Below are positions 1-9,401 of a stretch of 64,000 bases of DNA, one piece after another (the first letter of the stretch is position 1; every line of letters begins with the position of its first letter). A program made the translations under genes and the position numbers. The notes under the pieces are model-generated. The model had not been told where the DNA came from and made no database searches. It saw only the letters and a list, made by a program, of their open reading frames with translations. Source of the stretch: Alicyclobacillus hesperidum (GTDB taxonomy: Bacteria; Bacillota; Bacilli; Alicyclobacillales; Alicyclobacillaceae); NCBI RefSeq assembly GCF_900107035.1, contig NZ_FNOJ01000006.1:62001-126000 (forward strand), in the 5' to 3' direction.

Positions 1-40
1 TCCCTCGTTCTAGTTTGTCTCACTTTACTCTTGCCCATAC

Positions 41-649
41 CTACCACACCTGGTGAATGCCAATGAGAATCAGCAGGGCTCCCGCGATGTAAGTCGCCTT
101 GTCACCTAGGGCCTGCGCTGCATAACGACGGCCTAGATACGCGGCAAGGCCCAACAGGATAAAGGAAAACGCCGTCACGGAGGCTGTCGTCGCCCAGATA
201 CTCAAATGTGTAACACCTGCGTCAAAACCACCGGCAAATGCGTTTAACGCAAGGGCAATGCCAAGAATAGAAGCCTCCGTCAAGCTGATCGATTGCGAAT
301 TGTCAAAATCGGCCGCCGCGGGATCGTCGAGAATCCGTCCGATCACGCTGCCATTTCGGCGACGCCGTTTCCGTCGACTGCGGATGGGCTCTGTGATAAC
401 CCAAAGGCCTACAGCCATAATGACAATGGCACCTAACCAGTTTGAAATCTGTGGGTGAATATAGTGGCTCACGGTATTGCCCACCCAACCAGATAAAAGT
501 GTCGCGACGCCGCTTATGGCCGCAATAAGCAAGTTTGCAATCGTCGAAATCTGAATTCGCCGCACGCCATATGCAATACCAACGCCTGCATTATCCAAGT
601 TTGCCGCAATACCAAGCCCTACTAGGGTCAAGATGGTTGCTGTCGTCAC
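41..649 (-). CDS. ytaF: YtaF-like sporulation membrane protein (MntP-related)
   Basis: A 202-residue polytopic membrane protein. The N-terminal segment with LDNAGVGIAYG and the matching C-terminal repeat with LNAFAGGFDAG are the paired signature segments of the MntP/YtaF family, each placing an acidic residue in a membrane helix. About six helices are seen, three on each side of a basic central loop (RSRRKRRRR) longer than in MntP. YtaF is a sporulation-associated member, and transport of a divalent cation is possible but not shown. The GTG start at 649 follows a GGGGGTGG ribosome-binding site. It is divergent from the flippase gene at 777. Family assignment is by motif memory; function is inferred. 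Confidence 0.75.
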   Translation of the reverse strand: MTTATILTLVGLGIAANLDNAGVGIAYGVRRIQISTIANLLIAAISGVATLLSGWVGNTVSHYIHPQISNWLGAIVIMAVGLWVITEPIRSRRKRRRRNGSVIGRILDDPAAADFDNSQSISLTEASILGIALALNAFAGGFDAGVTHLSIWATTASVTAFSFILLGLAAYLGRRYAAQALGDKATYIAGALLILIGIHQVW

Positions 650-744
650 ACGTCGCCACCCCCGGTCTTCTCAGACACCTTATGTGTATGGCCAGTCCTT
701 GTTTCTGCGCGCAAGGATGGCTTTCCACGGCGATTTTCGGGCTG

Positions 745-753
745 TGCTATAAT
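745..753 (+). promoter_or_regulatory. Extended -10 promoter for the flippase gene
   Basis: TGCTATAAT is a consensus extended -10 element (TGnTATAAT). No good -35 hexamer is visible at 17 bases, as is common for extended -10 promoters. Transcription would begin near 760, just before the GGAGGT ribosome-binding site, giving a very short leader. Confidence 0.55.
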
Positions 754-776
754 CTCATCGAAATGGAGGTGGAGAG

Positions 777-2465
777 GTGAGTCGACCGGGAACGTCCAGC
801 CTCGCCCGCGGAGCCTCTCTCTATGTGATTTGTGTCGCCCTGGCTAAAGTGTTAGGGCTTGTCTGGATCATTCCGGTAACGGCCATCATTGGTCAGACCG
901 GGAACGGCATCTACGGCAATGCGTACGCCATTTACAATATTCTTCAGCAGTTGGCGACAGCCGGCTTCCCACTGGCCATGGGAAAGCTGATCAGCGAACG
1001 GCGCGCAAACGGGGAGCGGCCGGTTGTGGAACACATCTATCGCGTGACGATGAGATCACTATTGGTCTTTAGCGTCTGCGCGTTCCTCATCATGTGGTTT
1101 GGCGCACCCTTGTTCGCTCATGTCATTTCGCTAAAAAGCGGACAGGCGTCCATCGTGCAAAATGTGCCATCGATTCGAGCAGTATCTTTGATGCTACTCG
1201 TCGTTCCCGCGATGAGTGGTCTGCGAGGCTACCTGCAGGGATTTCAAAAGTTAGAAGGACCCGCGTATTCGCAGACATTCGAACAACTTTTTCGCGTCAT
1301 CGCGATGGTGGTTGGGGCATATCTCGTTGTCGACGTCTGGCACCGCGATCGCGCTGTGGATGGCGCTGCGGCTGCCACGTTTGGCGGATTTGTGGGGGGC
1401 GTCGCCGGGCTTTTGCTGCTGATCGGCTTTGCTTGGAAGCTGCGGCGCAAGGAACGCGCTTTTGGCTATGAGGACAGCCCGTTTCGCGATAGGCAAATTC
1501 TCCGGATGGTATATCGACTGGCGCTACCAGTCAGCCTTGGCGGCCTCGTCGTACCCATTGCAAATCTCGTAGACTCTTGGACGGTTACCAATTTGCTTCA
1601 GGCAACTGGGCAAGGTTATTTGCAAGCAGTGGCGAATTACGGCATTCTGACGCGGCAAGCTATGTATCTAGTCATGTTGCCGATGGCGTTCGCCTACGCC
1701 ATCGGCGTCTCTGTGTTGCCAGCTGTATCGGCTGCCCGAGCAAGACGCAGCCATCAGGAACTACAGAGCAGCATCGTGTTCACGTTGCGTAGCATGTTTC
1801 TCATGAGCTTCCCTACGTCTGCGGCATTGCTCGTGTTAAGCCGACCGATCAACGAAGCGCTGTTTGGGACAACGGCCGGATCGGCCATTATTTCGACGGT
1901 TTCGTTTATGAGCATCTTCGCCAGTATGGAACTCATCTCGACGTATATTTTGCAGGGCTTGGGTAAGATGTATCGGCCAGTACGCAATATGTTCATCGGC
2001 GTGGGCATCAAGACAGCACTCAATTTCGTACTCATCTTGACCACGCATTCGGTGATTGGCGCTGCACTGGCCACCACAATCGGCTATCTTTTCTCATCGT
2101 TGCTGAACATCGCTGCGGTACGAAAGTACAGTCAGGTGTATTTTTCGGTGACGCGATTGATGCGGCCTTTTTTCCGGGCATCGCTCGTCGTGGCGGCCGT
2201 CATGTTTGTAGTCAACTGGTTGATACACTGGGCATATACAACCATGATGGCGGCAGCACCTTGGCGGATCGGCGCCATCGTGCAACTTCTAGTAGCGGGT
2301 GGAGCCGGAGTACTCGTCTATCTTATACTCATTGTCCGATCCGGTGCGCTCGGCGACGATGAGTTGCGAAGCGTGCCTGGCGTAGGGCGGTACCTGGCGC
2401 GGTTTGGACGGCGCTTCCGCAAACCGCGCCGCAGCGGCACCATCCGCTCACGCAAATATCCATAA
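777..2465 (+). CDS. Polysaccharide/lipid II flippase of the MurJ/SpoVB (MATE-like) family
   Basis: A 562-residue protein with about 14 membrane segments, typical in length and layout for the SpoVB/YtgP/YabM branch of the MOP superfamily. It begins with a conserved GASLYVICVALAKVLGLVWIIP-like helix (first 20 residues shown only by key pattern) and carries basic loops between helices. Family members flip undecaprenyl-linked cell-wall or spore-cortex precursors across the cytoplasmic membrane. The GTG start sits seven bases after GGAGGT. The C-terminus is very basic. The sequence does not decide whether this is the vegetative lipid II flippase or the sporulation paralogue SpoVB; the sporulation-rich surroundings favour neither strongly. 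Confidence 0.8.
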   Translation: MSRPGTSSLARGASLYVICVALAKVLGLVWIIPVTAIIGQTGNGIYGNAYAIYNILQQLATAGFPLAMGKLISERRANGERPVVEHIYRVTMRSLLVFSVCAFLIMWFGAPLFAHVISLKSGQASIVQNVPSIRAVSLMLLVVPAMSGLRGYLQGFQKLEGPAYSQTFEQLFRVIAMVVGAYLVVDVWHRDRAVDGAAAATFGGFVGGVAGLLLLIGFAWKLRRKERAFGYEDSPFRDRQILRMVYRLALPVSLGGLVVPIANLVDSWTVTNLLQATGQGYLQAVANYGILTRQAMYLVMLPMAFAYAIGVSVLPAVSAARARRSHQELQSSIVFTLRSMFLMSFPTSAALLVLSRPINEALFGTTAGSAIISTVSFMSIFASMELISTYILQGLGKMYRPVRNMFIGVGIKTALNFVLILTTHSVIGAALATTIGYLFSSLLNIAAVRKYSQVYFSVTRLMRPFFRASLVVAAVMFVVNWLIHWAYTTMMAAAPWRIGAIVQLLVAGGAGVLVYLILIVRSGALGDDELRSVPGVGRYLARFGRRFRKPRRSGTIRSRKYP

Positions 2466-2717
2466 CTTCATCGCAACCAACGCAGCAACACCAGGTACGC
2501 CGAGTATTCCCGCTGTCAATGCGGTAACTGGGTTAAATGGCACGTGGAAGTGAAGATAGCTGCCAACCCAGTCGACAGCGAAGACAAACAAGCATCCAAG
2601 GGCGACGTTGCGCACAATACGCCACGCCGCCCTACCCGGTTGCTGAAAGAACTGACTGACAATGAGTATCCCGAGCACAACAGCCCCGCACCACAACCAT
2701 ACCGATGAAATATGCAC
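2448..2717 (-). CDS. bofA: BofA-family sigma-K processing inhibitor
   Basis: An 89-residue integral membrane protein. The C-terminal FNPVTALTAGILGVPGVAAL segment is the BofA signature. In Bacillus, BofA holds the SpoIVFB protease inactive in the outer forespore membrane until sigma-K is needed. I place the start at the GTG at 2717, behind GGAGGTG with six bases of spacing, rather than at an upstream in-frame codon. It is the last gene of the dnaX-ybaB-recR-yaaL-bofA block, exactly as in Bacillus subtilis. Its 3' end overlaps the convergent flippase gene by 18 bases. Confidence 0.85.
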   Translation of the reverse strand: MHISSVWLWCGAVVLGILIVSQFFQQPGRAAWRIVRNVALGCLFVFAVDWVGSYLHFHVPFNPVTALTAGILGVPGVAALVAMKLWIFA

Positions 2718-2769
2718 CTTAACACCTCCAGAGGCCAACGCCAGATTTCTCAACCCAAATGGTCAGGCA

Positions 2770-3138
2770 CTAATCGATTCGCCATTCATCTGACGTCCAG
2801 TCCCACTGCTGGCCATCAAACGAAATCCCATGTTCCCGCGCAAGTCGAAACAAGTAGTTTAACTGGCGCTCGGCGGCGCCGATGCGGAACACAATGTGAT
2901 CAATGAGTAGCGGGTCAGAGACGTATTCAAACTGCCTGCGGGCAATTTCCAGTTCACGGTGACTCTTTAGGATTTCACGCAGAAATTTCTCAGGGTTGAT
3001 AGGATCGATATCGAGGTCGTGTCTGAGGACGGCGTCGTGATCGGCGTGCAGGGCTTGATTTGTTTTGGCTGCCACGGGCAACGTGGATGGCCTCGTGGCG
3101 TCATCCGCAGCGACTGGTCTGGTTTCCGAGTGCGTCAC
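2770..3138 (-). CDS. yaaL: YaaL-like DUF2508 protein
   Basis: 122 residues. The C-terminal half (IDHIVFRIGAAERQLNYLFR, then a short tail) matches the small DUF2508/YaaL family found between recR and bofA in Bacilli. The N-terminal half is longer than in B. subtilis YaaL and rich in polar residues, so probably disordered. Starts at GTG behind GGGAGG. Function unknown; assignment rests on position and the C-terminal pattern. Confidence 0.75.
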   Translation of the reverse strand: MTHSETRPVAADDATRPSTLPVAAKTNQALHADHDAVLRHDLDIDPINPEKFLREILKSHRELEIARRQFEYVSDPLLIDHIVFRIGAAERQLNYLFRLAREHGISFDGQQWDWTSDEWRID

Positions 3139-3461
3139 GGTCCAGTCCCTCCCTTGTCCAAGTTAGTACATCATAGGCGGGAGAAACGGCGAATATGACT
3201 CAATGATGATATTCATAACTGGAGAAGGACAATCAGAATGGGGTTATGGTATGTGACCTAAGGCTCATTGTTTCGAGGAGAAGACAACAGGATGAAGCCA
3301 TGACAGACAAATCTAACATAACGGGATCCCCGCCAAGGGGAGCCCCGCACCTTGGCACAGGCGCAGGCCTTAGCTGAGGATTACTTCAATTGACATTCTC
3401 GCAAAGGAAGGTCAAGCCCGGCACAATCCCGTGCGGTTGGTGCAATGGGCCCACGTTTACT
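3139..3461. other. Intergenic gap recR-yaaL, no firm gene
   Basis: About 320 bases separate recR from yaaL, unusually long for this block. The minus strand must hold the yaaL-bofA promoter. A plus-strand 25-codon frame (3300-3377) is present but has no well-spaced ribosome-binding site and resembles no family I know. No strong hairpin with a T-run was found. Confidence 0.4.
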
Positions 3462-4061
3462 TTACAATGCTCGACGTCCCTCAAGCGCCTTGGCGAGCGT
3501 AACCTCGTCCGCATACTCCAAATCGCCTCCCACTGGCAGGCCGTGCGCGATACGCGTGATCTTGACGTGAAACGGCTTCAGCAGGCGCGAGATGTACATC
3601 GCAGTGGCCTCTCCCTCGACATTCGGGTTTGTTGCCAAAATGACTTCATCAATGTCGCCTTCGCCCACCCGCACAACCAGCTCTTTGATGCGGATATCCT
3701 GCGGGCCGATGCCCTCCATTGGCGAGATGGCACCATGCAATACGTGGTAGGTGCCATGATATTCGTGCGTTCTCTCCATGGCCATGACATCCTTTGGCTC
3801 TTGGACGACGCAAATGACAAGCTTGTCGCGGCGCGGATCTTGGCAAATGGCACACGGAGAGGCCTCTGTGACGTTGCAGCATATGGAGCATTCCGTGAGT
3901 TGCGTTTTTACATCTTGCAACGCCTTGGCAAACGCAAGCACGTCCGTCTCCTCCATAGACATCACGTGAAATGCCAGTCTGGCTGCGGTCTTCGGACCGA
4001 TGCCAGGAAGCTTCATAAACTGCTCAATGACCCGCGCCAGCGGTTCCGGATATCCCCACAT
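3462..4061 (-). CDS. recR: Recombination mediator protein RecR
   Basis: A 199-residue protein of normal RecR length. It has the N-terminal helix-hairpin-helix region ([17 protein letters not shown]), a four-cysteine zinc finger (CSICC...CAICQD, about residues 57-72) and a Toprim domain beginning [17 protein letters not shown]. RecR acts with RecO and RecF to load RecA on gapped DNA. The start lies two bases after the ybaB stop, so the two are translationally coupled. The order dnaX-ybaB-recR is conserved in most bacteria. Confidence 0.97.
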   Translation of the reverse strand: MWGYPEPLARVIEQFMKLPGIGPKTAARLAFHVMSMEETDVLAFAKALQDVKTQLTECSICCNVTEASPCAICQDPRRDKLVICVVQEPKDVMAMERTHEYHGTYHVLHGAISPMEGIGPQDIRIKELVVRVGEGDIDEVILATNPNVEGEATAMYISRLLKPFHVKITRIAHGLPVGGDLEYADEVTLAKALEGRRAL

Positions 4062-4062
4062 C

Positions 4063-4374
4063 TTAGAACAACCCCGGGATGTTCATTCCCTTTGTGTACT
4101 TGCCCATCGTTTGTTCCGTGAGTTCATTCACCTTCGTGGATGCATCCTGGAACGCCGCTAAAATAAGATCCTGCAACATGTCAACATCCTCCGGCGTGAC
4201 CACGTCAGGACGGATGGAAACGCCAGTAACTTCCTTATGACCGTTCATGGAGATTTTCACGGCGCCACCACCAGCCGTACCTTCCACAATCTGCTCGCCC
4301 AAAGCCTCCTGTGCTTTGAGAAGCTCCTCCTGCATCTTCTTCGCTTGCCGCATCAATTGATTCATATTTTTCAT
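4063..4374 (-). CDS. ybaB: YbaB/EbfC-family nucleoid-associated protein
   Basis: 103 residues with the typical start [18 protein letters not shown], the glycine-rich turn [18 protein letters not shown] and the [10 protein letters not shown] helix. YbaB (YaaK in B. subtilis) is a small dimeric DNA-binding protein encoded between dnaX and recR. Its ATG overlaps the dnaX stop as ATGA, indicating translational coupling. Confidence 0.95.
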   Translation of the reverse strand: MKNMNQLMRQAKKMQEELLKAQEALGEQIVEGTAGGGAVKISMNGHKEVTGVSIRPDVVTPEDVDMLQDLILAAFQDASTKVNELTEQTMGKYTKGMNIPGLF

Positions 4375-6101
4375 TCTGTCGATCCCTCATCTTCCGCAAT
4401 CACTTTATCAGGCCCAAACAGCTGTACGGCAAGTCCAACCAAATCCGGCTCTGAAGCCGTCTCTGATTGGGGCTCAGGCGCTTGCGTCAATGACGCCAAA
4501 TACTCGTCCCAATCCGCCTTCAACAACGCAAACAACTGCATGTCCCGCTCTAAAATCACTTGAAAGGCTGCCTCAATCGTCTGCCTGTCGGCAGGTTTCA
4601 TGACGGCTTCACGGTGGATCCGGCTCGCAAATGACATGACAACGGCGTGCTCTGTCGCAAATGCAATTTCGCCATGTGTCAGCCAAGCATGTGTCTGTAT
4701 GCGATCCGCCTTGACTTTATGCAACACGTCCGGCCAACGCTCGCGAACCATCGCCTCGACGTCGACGCTGCGTTCAGCGTATAAACGTGCCAACGTCTCC
4801 CGCTTTCGATCCGGCCCCGCTGCACGCCGTGTCGCTCGAGCCGCCTGCGGCCGCTGAGCCTGCCCCCGCCCCGCAGGCGAGGCGACAGCCTCATGTACGG
4901 AAGCTGTCGGCACGGCACTTCCAGAAGCGGAAGTCTCCACTACAGGTGGTGTTGCCGGCGCTTGAGATGCGACTTGCGGCGCCATTTGCACGGCCGGTTG
5001 CTGAACGCATGTAGGCGCGCTCGGCAAGACCATGCTAAGGAGTGCCGCCTCCAGCGCAAGTCTCGGTTGGTCGAGATAGCGCAACTGAGTATACAGTTCC
5101 CCCAGCTTGTGCACAGCTGTAAGCAACCATTCACTCGTCACACGCTTGCTTTCTGCCACAGCTCGATACGGCGCTATCGGTTTTCCACCAAGCGCATCGT
5201 CTGTCGGCGACAGTTTGACGATAAACAAATCGCGCAGGACTTGCAACAAGTCGTGAACAATGCGGGTTGCATCCTTACCTGCCGCATACCAGGCGGCCAG
5301 GCGACGCAGCGCATCGAGATGTTGAGTAGCCGCGAGATCGGAAACCAGTGCGAGAAGCGCTGCCGTATCGACACCACCGACGACGCTTGCCACGACCTCG
5401 TCGTCGATCTCGCCTTGGCCAAACGCCGCTGCCTGTTCCAAGAGGCCGAGCGCATCACGCAAACCGCCGTCCGCGGCTTCGGCCAGCTTCCAAAGTGCAC
5501 TCTCATGTGCACTCCACCCTTGGTGACGTACGACCTCCTGTAACCGCTCGACGATGGTCTCTGTGGCGATGCGGTGGAAGTCGAACCGCTGACAACGGGA
5601 TACAATCGTATTGGGAAGCTTGTGCGGCTCCGTCGTGGCCAGCAAAAACAACACATGTGCAGGTGGCTCTTCCAGCGTCTTGAGCAACGCATTGAATGCC
5701 TCAGTCGTCAACATGTGCACTTCGTCGACAATGTACACTTTTTTCCGAACACTTGTGGGCAGGTAGTGAACCTTGTCACGCAATTCGCGGATTTCATCCA
5801 CGCCACGGTTCGACGCTGCATCAATTTCTTCGACATCGACATTATTGCCACGGGTAATGGAGACACAAGCCGCACACTCATTGCACGGCTCAACCCCTTG
5901 CGGCGCGAGGCAGTTGACGGCCTTGGCGAACAGTTTTGCCGCGCTCGTCTTACCTGTTCCACGCGGTCCACAGAACAGATACGCGTGCGCAATTTTTCCA
6001 CTTTGCAAGGCATTCATCAACGTTTGCCGCACGTGCGGCTGGCCGATGAAATCCGCAAACGATTGCGGCCTCCAGGTGCGATACAAAGCCTGGTACGACA
6101 T
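4371..6101 (-). CDS. dnaX: DNA polymerase III subunit gamma/tau
   Basis: A 576-residue clamp-loader subunit. The N-terminal AAA+ module has Walker [13 protein letters not shown] near residue 45, the four-cysteine zinc site ([16 protein letters not shown]), Walker B/DEVHML and sensor [11 protein letters not shown] linker rich in Ala, Pro and Gln (about residues 365-430) leads to the tau-specific C-terminal domain, which contacts the polymerase. No slippery heptamer was noticed, so gamma is probably not made by frameshifting. ATG at 6101 follows GAGGGGG. It heads the ybaB-recR operon. The upstream neighbour is a histidine kinase rather than the SRP RNA, unlike B. subtilis. Confidence 0.97.
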   Translation of the reverse strand: MSYQALYRTWRPQSFADFIGQPHVRQTLMNALQSGKIAHAYLFCGPRGTGKTSAAKLFAKAVNCLAPQGVEPCNECAACVSITRGNNVDVEEIDAASNRGVDEIRELRDKVHYLPTSVRKKVYIVDEVHMLTTEAFNALLKTLEEPPAHVLFLLATTEPHKLPNTIVSRCQRFDFHRIATETIVERLQEVVRHQGWSAHESALWKLAEAADGGLRDALGLLEQAAAFGQGEIDDEVVASVVGGVDTAALLALVSDLAATQHLDALRRLAAWYAAGKDATRIVHDLLQVLRDLFIVKLSPTDDALGGKPIAPYRAVAESKRVTSEWLLTAVHKLGELYTQLRYLDQPRLALEAALLSMVLPSAPTCVQQPAVQMAPQVASQAPATPPVVETSASGSAVPTASVHEAVASPAGRGQAQRPQAARATRRAAGPDRKRETLARLYAERSVDVEAMVRERWPDVLHKVKADRIQTHAWLTHGEIAFATEHAVVMSFASRIHREAVMKPADRQTIEAAFQVILERDMQLFALLKADWDEYLASLTQAPEPQSETASEPDLVGLAVQLFGPDKVIAEDEGSTE

Positions 6102-6158
6102 GCGAGGCCCCCTCTCGGTTTTACACTATCACAGAAGGGGCCCCATTTTCACGGTCCG

Positions 6159-7262
6159 TCAGCAGCTGCGCCGTGCAACCAGATGATGAACCGAAGACGT
6201 CCGCTTAAGTGGCAACGACACCGTGAACGTAGTGCCAAACCCCTTCGATGATACCCGAATTTGGCCACCGTGATCGGCAACAATCCGCTGACAAATGGCC
6301 AACCCCAGCCCGGTCCCTTTTTCCTTGGTCGTATAGAATACATCAAATATGCGGTCAAATAAATAATAAGGAATTCCAGGTCCTGTATCGGCTATTTCAA
6401 TCTCGACCCGGCCATCCATCTCCCGAGCTTCGATGCGTAATTTCCCACCTTTATCCATCGCCTCAATTGCATTCTTCACCAAATGCAAAAGCAACTGCCG
6501 AATCATATTGCGATCCGCCTGCAAGAGGACACCGTCCGCAACATGACACTCGGCTTGAATTCCTGCGCCGTCGGCAGCGGCTTCGGCCCACGGCAAGATT
6601 TCTCTCAACACATCGTGGAGATCAAAGGTCGACCATTCCATATCGTGTGGCTTCGACAATAATAATAACTCTGTGACAAGCGCATTGACGCGCTCGATTT
6701 CCCCCATCATCACCTGCACATAGCGGATTTCTTCGTCCATCATTCCGCTGTTTAACCGCTGTTCAAGCAGTTGTAGAAAACCTTTGACCGTCGTTAGTGG
6801 GTTGCGGATTTCATGCGCAATGCCGGCTGCAAGCCGCCCTACGGTCGCAATTCGCTCCGCCCGCTGTGTGTTTTGATTCAGCAGTGCAAAGTTCCCCATG
6901 TCCTTCATCACAATGTACATGCCGCTTGCACCGTCTTCGTCCTCGTCGAGAAACGTATCGACAAGCACGTGGCGCACCAAACCACCGACTTCCCACTTGA
7001 CAATGGCGTCTCGGTATTCAGATTCACTTTCGACGACATGGACCATGAACTGATACTCTTCCGAATTGACGTCAAACGCTTCAGACAGCAGAAATGCCTG
7101 GTTGGTACCGCGAGGAACACCAAGAAGATCGCTCGCCATATCATTCTTGACGGACAGCTCCTGCTCTTTGGAGAGGTAGAAGATCCCCGCATTGAGCAAT
7201 TGGGCGTCAAACGCATGCTTTGAATGGCGACGGACGTTGTGTGGCTTCCGCAGGGTTTTCAC
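6159..7262 (-). CDS. PAS-type orphan histidine kinase (sporulation kinase-like)
   Basis: 367 residues from the GTG at 7262, chosen because AGGTG lies six bases upstream; the open frame extends further but would run towards the SRP RNA. No membrane helix is apparent, so the protein is cytoplasmic. A PAS-like region occupies about residues 20-130. HisKA follows with AAGIAHEIRNPLTTVKGFLQ (phospho-accepting His about 150), then HATPase_c with N-box NAIEAM, G1 DTGPGIP and G2 GTGLGLAIC. The EIRNPLT H-box and lack of a response regulator gene match the KinA-E type kinases that feed the Spo0F/Spo0B phosphorelay. This is an inferred role. It sits between SRP RNA and dnaX, where B. subtilis has nothing. 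Confidence 0.85.
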   Translation of the reverse strand: MKTLRKPHNVRRHSKHAFDAQLLNAGIFYLSKEQELSVKNDMASDLLGVPRGTNQAFLLSEAFDVNSEEYQFMVHVVESESEYRDAIVKWEVGGLVRHVLVDTFLDEDEDGASGMYIVMKDMGNFALLNQNTQRAERIATVGRLAAGIAHEIRNPLTTVKGFLQLLEQRLNSGMMDEEIRYVQVMMGEIERVNALVTELLLLSKPHDMEWSTFDLHDVLREILPWAEAAADGAGIQAECHVADGVLLQADRNMIRQLLLHLVKNAIEAMDKGGKLRIEAREMDGRVEIEIADTGPGIPYYLFDRIFDVFYTTKEKGTGLGLAICQRIVADHGGQIRVSSKGFGTTFTVSLPLKRTSSVHHLVARRSC

Positions 7263-7414
7263 CAGAATCACCTGTCCTATGTGCAGTGTTGTCCTGGGAT
7301 TATTCGCACGCGAAAGCGAGAATCCTGCACGCCCGACAAAACTTCCATTGGCTCGACACGAGCCGACACTTTCCACCTTTACGCAAGTTTGATGGCGATA
7401 CAAACACACCGAAG

Positions 7415-7570
7415 ACGCACGAAGCGCGGCCTTTGACCAAGCCCCGACCAGGCACTCCCACGTCGCCCGAAAGGTCTCCCTTAGTGCTGCTTCCGTCAGG
7501 ACCTGACACGGTTCAGGAGTTTTCGCCGCATGGGACCCGGTCAGGGCTTGGTCAAAAACCGCGCCCTAAG
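7415..7570 (-). ncRNA. ffs: Signal recognition particle RNA (scRNA/4.5S type)
   Basis: On the minus strand the diagnostic helix 8 motif is present: GTCAGGTCCTGACGGAAGCAGC (given here by its first 20 bases GTCAGGTCCTGACGGAAGCA), followed by CACTAAGGGAGACC. The outer helix pairs TGACCAAGCCC near 7550 with GGGCTTGGTCA near 7440, extended by GCGCGG/CCGCGC. Ends are approximate: the helix is certain, but I could not delimit an Alu-type domain. It lies between tRNA-Ser and dnaX, as scr does in B. subtilis. Confidence 0.88.
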
Positions 7571-7637
7571 CAAGTGTCTTTGCAGTGAAATAGCAATGTC
7601 CGATAAGACCTTCGCCCCATCGGACACCGAGAAAACA

Positions 7638-7727
7638 TGGCGGAGAGAGTGGGATTCGAACCCACGAGCCCCTTGCGGAGCTACTCGCTTTCGAGGCGAG
7701 CTCTTTCGACCACTCAGACATCTCTCC
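7638..7727 (-). tRNA. tRNA-Ser (CGA)
   Basis: Class II tRNA with a long variable arm. Acceptor GGAGAGA pairs with TCTCTCC, discriminator G, encoded CCA (plus-strand TGG at 7638-7640). Anticodon stem CTCGC/GCGAG encloses the loop CTCGAAA, anticodon CGA (codon UCG). T-loop GGTTCGAATCC is present. Confidence 0.95.
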
Positions 7728-7747
7728 GCGGTCGATATTGTAGGATC

Positions 7748-8215
7748 CTACGAGCGAAGAGCTCGAAAGAAATCCCTTAATATATTAGCACACTCGTCCC
7801 GCAAAACGCCAGAGGTAATTTCTGGTGTGTGATTCCACAATCCAGGTTCACACAGTCGAACCCTCGACTCAATTGCGCCGCCTTTGGCGTCCGTTGCACC
7901 ATAAATCACATGGCGAATGCGCGACAGCACAATAGCCCCCGCGCACATGGGACAGGGCTCTAGTGTCACATACAAATCACATTCTGTCAAGCGCCAACCA
8001 CCTAGCCGCCGACTTGCCTCGCGCAGCGCAATCACCTCTGCATGCGCCGTACCATCCCGCCAGCTTTCCCGGCGATTAAAACCGCGGCCCACAACCACAT
8101 CATCACAGACGACGATAGCGCCAATTGGAACCTCACCGAGTTCTGCCGCCACTTTCGCCATCCCTAAGGCCTCTTGCATCCAATGTTCATGGCGCAACGA
8201 ATCATGGATCGTCAC
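7748..8215 (-). CDS. tadA: tRNA-specific adenosine-34 deaminase TadA
   Basis: 155 residues, the usual TadA length. It has the cytidine/deoxycytidylate deaminase zinc signature HAEVIAL (His ligand and catalytic Glu) and PCPMCAGAI (two Cys ligands). The downstream SRIRHVIYGATDAKGGAI segment is typical of TadA. It converts A34 to inosine in tRNA-Arg(ACG). The GTG start overlaps the comFB stop as GTGA. Position next to tRNA-Ser, SRP RNA and dnaX agrees with Bacillus yaaJ. Confidence 0.95.
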   Translation of the reverse strand: MTIHDSLRHEHWMQEALGMAKVAAELGEVPIGAIVVCDDVVVGRGFNRRESWRDGTAHAEVIALREASRRLGGWRLTECDLYVTLEPCPMCAGAIVLSRIRHVIYGATDAKGGAIESRVRLCEPGLWNHTPEITSGVLRDECANILRDFFRALRS

Positions 8216-8508
8216 GGGGTATCAGCCACCTTCGGCTGTTGCGCGTGATGTGGGTAGCTCGACACTTGTAGCGCGGAGCGCGTCAACTCTGTCACAATGT
8301 CCGACTGCAATTGCGGATGTAAATAGTAACTGGCGTTGACAAACACCCGTCCAGTATCTGTAGTCACGTACCGTGCAGGCAATCGGTTGAGCGCCATCGC
8401 AAGCACATCGCTAATGCACTGCTCACATTTGCACTTGAGAAGGTCATAGATTTCCGAATCCTGCAGTAGTTGCGTCGCTAGTTGCTCAGTGACATTGACA
8501 ATCGGCAT
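8212..8508 (-). CDS. ComFB-family late competence protein
   Basis: 98 residues. The central CKCEQCISDVLAMALNRLPARYV is the ComFB signature: a CxCxxC-like cysteine cluster followed by a conserved helix and Leu-Pro. In B. subtilis comFB lies in the comF operon and its role in transformation is minor. Here it is instead coupled to tadA, with a 4-base overlap. Some ComFB-fold proteins elsewhere have been reported as cyclic-di-nucleotide binders; nothing here tests that. Confidence 0.85.
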   Translation of the reverse strand: MPIVNVTEQLATQLLQDSEIYDLLKCKCEQCISDVLAMALNRLPARYVTTDTGRVFVNASYYLHPQLQSDIVTELTRSALQVSSYPHHAQQPKVADTP

Positions 8509-8576
8509 GAACAGTCCCCCACAAGGTCATCGTTCGGCACGTCAGCATACGCTGGCCAATGAGAGGTGAGAACCCC

Positions 8577-9401
8577 GTGCCACGGGCAACGTTAGACGAA
8601 GAACGGCATTTTTTAAACAAATGGCAGATGTACCTTGCCATGCAAGATGCTCAGCCAAAAGGCCTGCACTTGCCAGCTACCTGCCTTTTATCGCAAGTAA
8701 CGCCAGACCATTTTGAACAGGCCCCATCCTGGTACATCAAGCCTGTCGAAACATGGGGCGGAAATCTGATTTCTCGTGTCACCAAGGTTGCATCAGCCAC
8801 ATGGACGTTACAACCCACCGTCGGTACAGCGCTGACATTCGCTCGCGCTGCCGACGTGCTATCAACACTGCTCACCATGTACCTGCCAGAGCAAACCATC
8901 GTCCAGCAAGCCGCGTCCGTTCTGACGCTGTCTGGTCGGCCATTTGACGTGCGCGTCCTGTGTCAACGGGACGATGACGACGCTTGGTTGGTAGCCGGCC
9001 ACTTGGCTCGGGTTGGCGCCGAAAACAGCATCGTCTCAAACATTGGTACCGGCCACGGTGAGGTTATGCCCACACAGCATCTGCTTCAACAAGTATACCA
9101 AAACCGCGAGTTATCCGGACGTGTGTTGCGCCGCTTGCGGCGCATCAGCCTCGCTGTCTGCCACATCCTCGACACGTATGCCGAGTTCGACGAGGTGGGC
9201 ATTGATTTTGGGCTCGATAGCCATGGACGGATCTGGCTGTTCGAGGTTAACACAAACGACCGCCTCGGCAAGCCGAGCCACGAGCTTTTTCTGCACCTGC
9301 CCAATCGACGAATCTACGACGAGATCGAACATCGCGCAAAGCGCCGCGAGGAGCGCTGGTTTCGTCAACTCCTACGCGACGTGGAGCGACATCATCGTTA
9401 A
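8577..9401 (+). CDS. YheC/YheD-like ATP-grasp, spore-coat-associated protein
   Basis: About 274 residues from the GTG at 8577, which follows GAGAGGTGAG with good spacing; the upstream ATG at 8559 lacks one. Recognisable YheC/D features are YIKPVETWGGNLISRV (ATP-grasp lysine), GRPFDVRVLCQRDDDDAW, SIVSNIGTGHGEVMP and the C-terminal metal/ATP site FEVNTNDRLGKP. B. subtilis YheC and YheD localise to the developing endospore and are thought to be amide-bond-forming ligases of unknown substrate. Convergence on asnB (9496) may be coincidental. Confidence 0.75.
   Translation: MPRATLDEERHFLNKWQMYLAMQDAQPKGLHLPATCLLSQVTPDHFEQAPSWYIKPVETWGGNLISRVTKVASATWTLQPTVGTALTFARAADVLSTLLTMYLPEQTIVQQAASVLTLSGRPFDVRVLCQRDDDDAWLVAGHLARVGAENSIVSNIGTGHGEVMPTQHLLQQVYQNRELSGRVLRRLRRISLAVCHILDTYAEFDEVGIDFGLDSHGRIWLFEVNTNDRLGKPSHELFLHLPNRRIYDEIEHRAKRREERWFRQLLRDVERHHR

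Noticed and set aside
3390-4121. 243-codon plus-strand frame opposite recR
   Set aside because: Antisense to recR and ybaB with no family resemblance; a shadow frame.
4893-5543. 216-codon plus-strand frame opposite dnaX
   Set aside because: It is antisense to conserved dnaX coding sequence, has no ribosome-binding site or recognisable domain, and is a shadow of high-GC codon use.
4371-6101. Programmed frameshift in dnaX
   Set aside because: No A-rich slippery heptamer with a downstream hairpin was found at the expected position.
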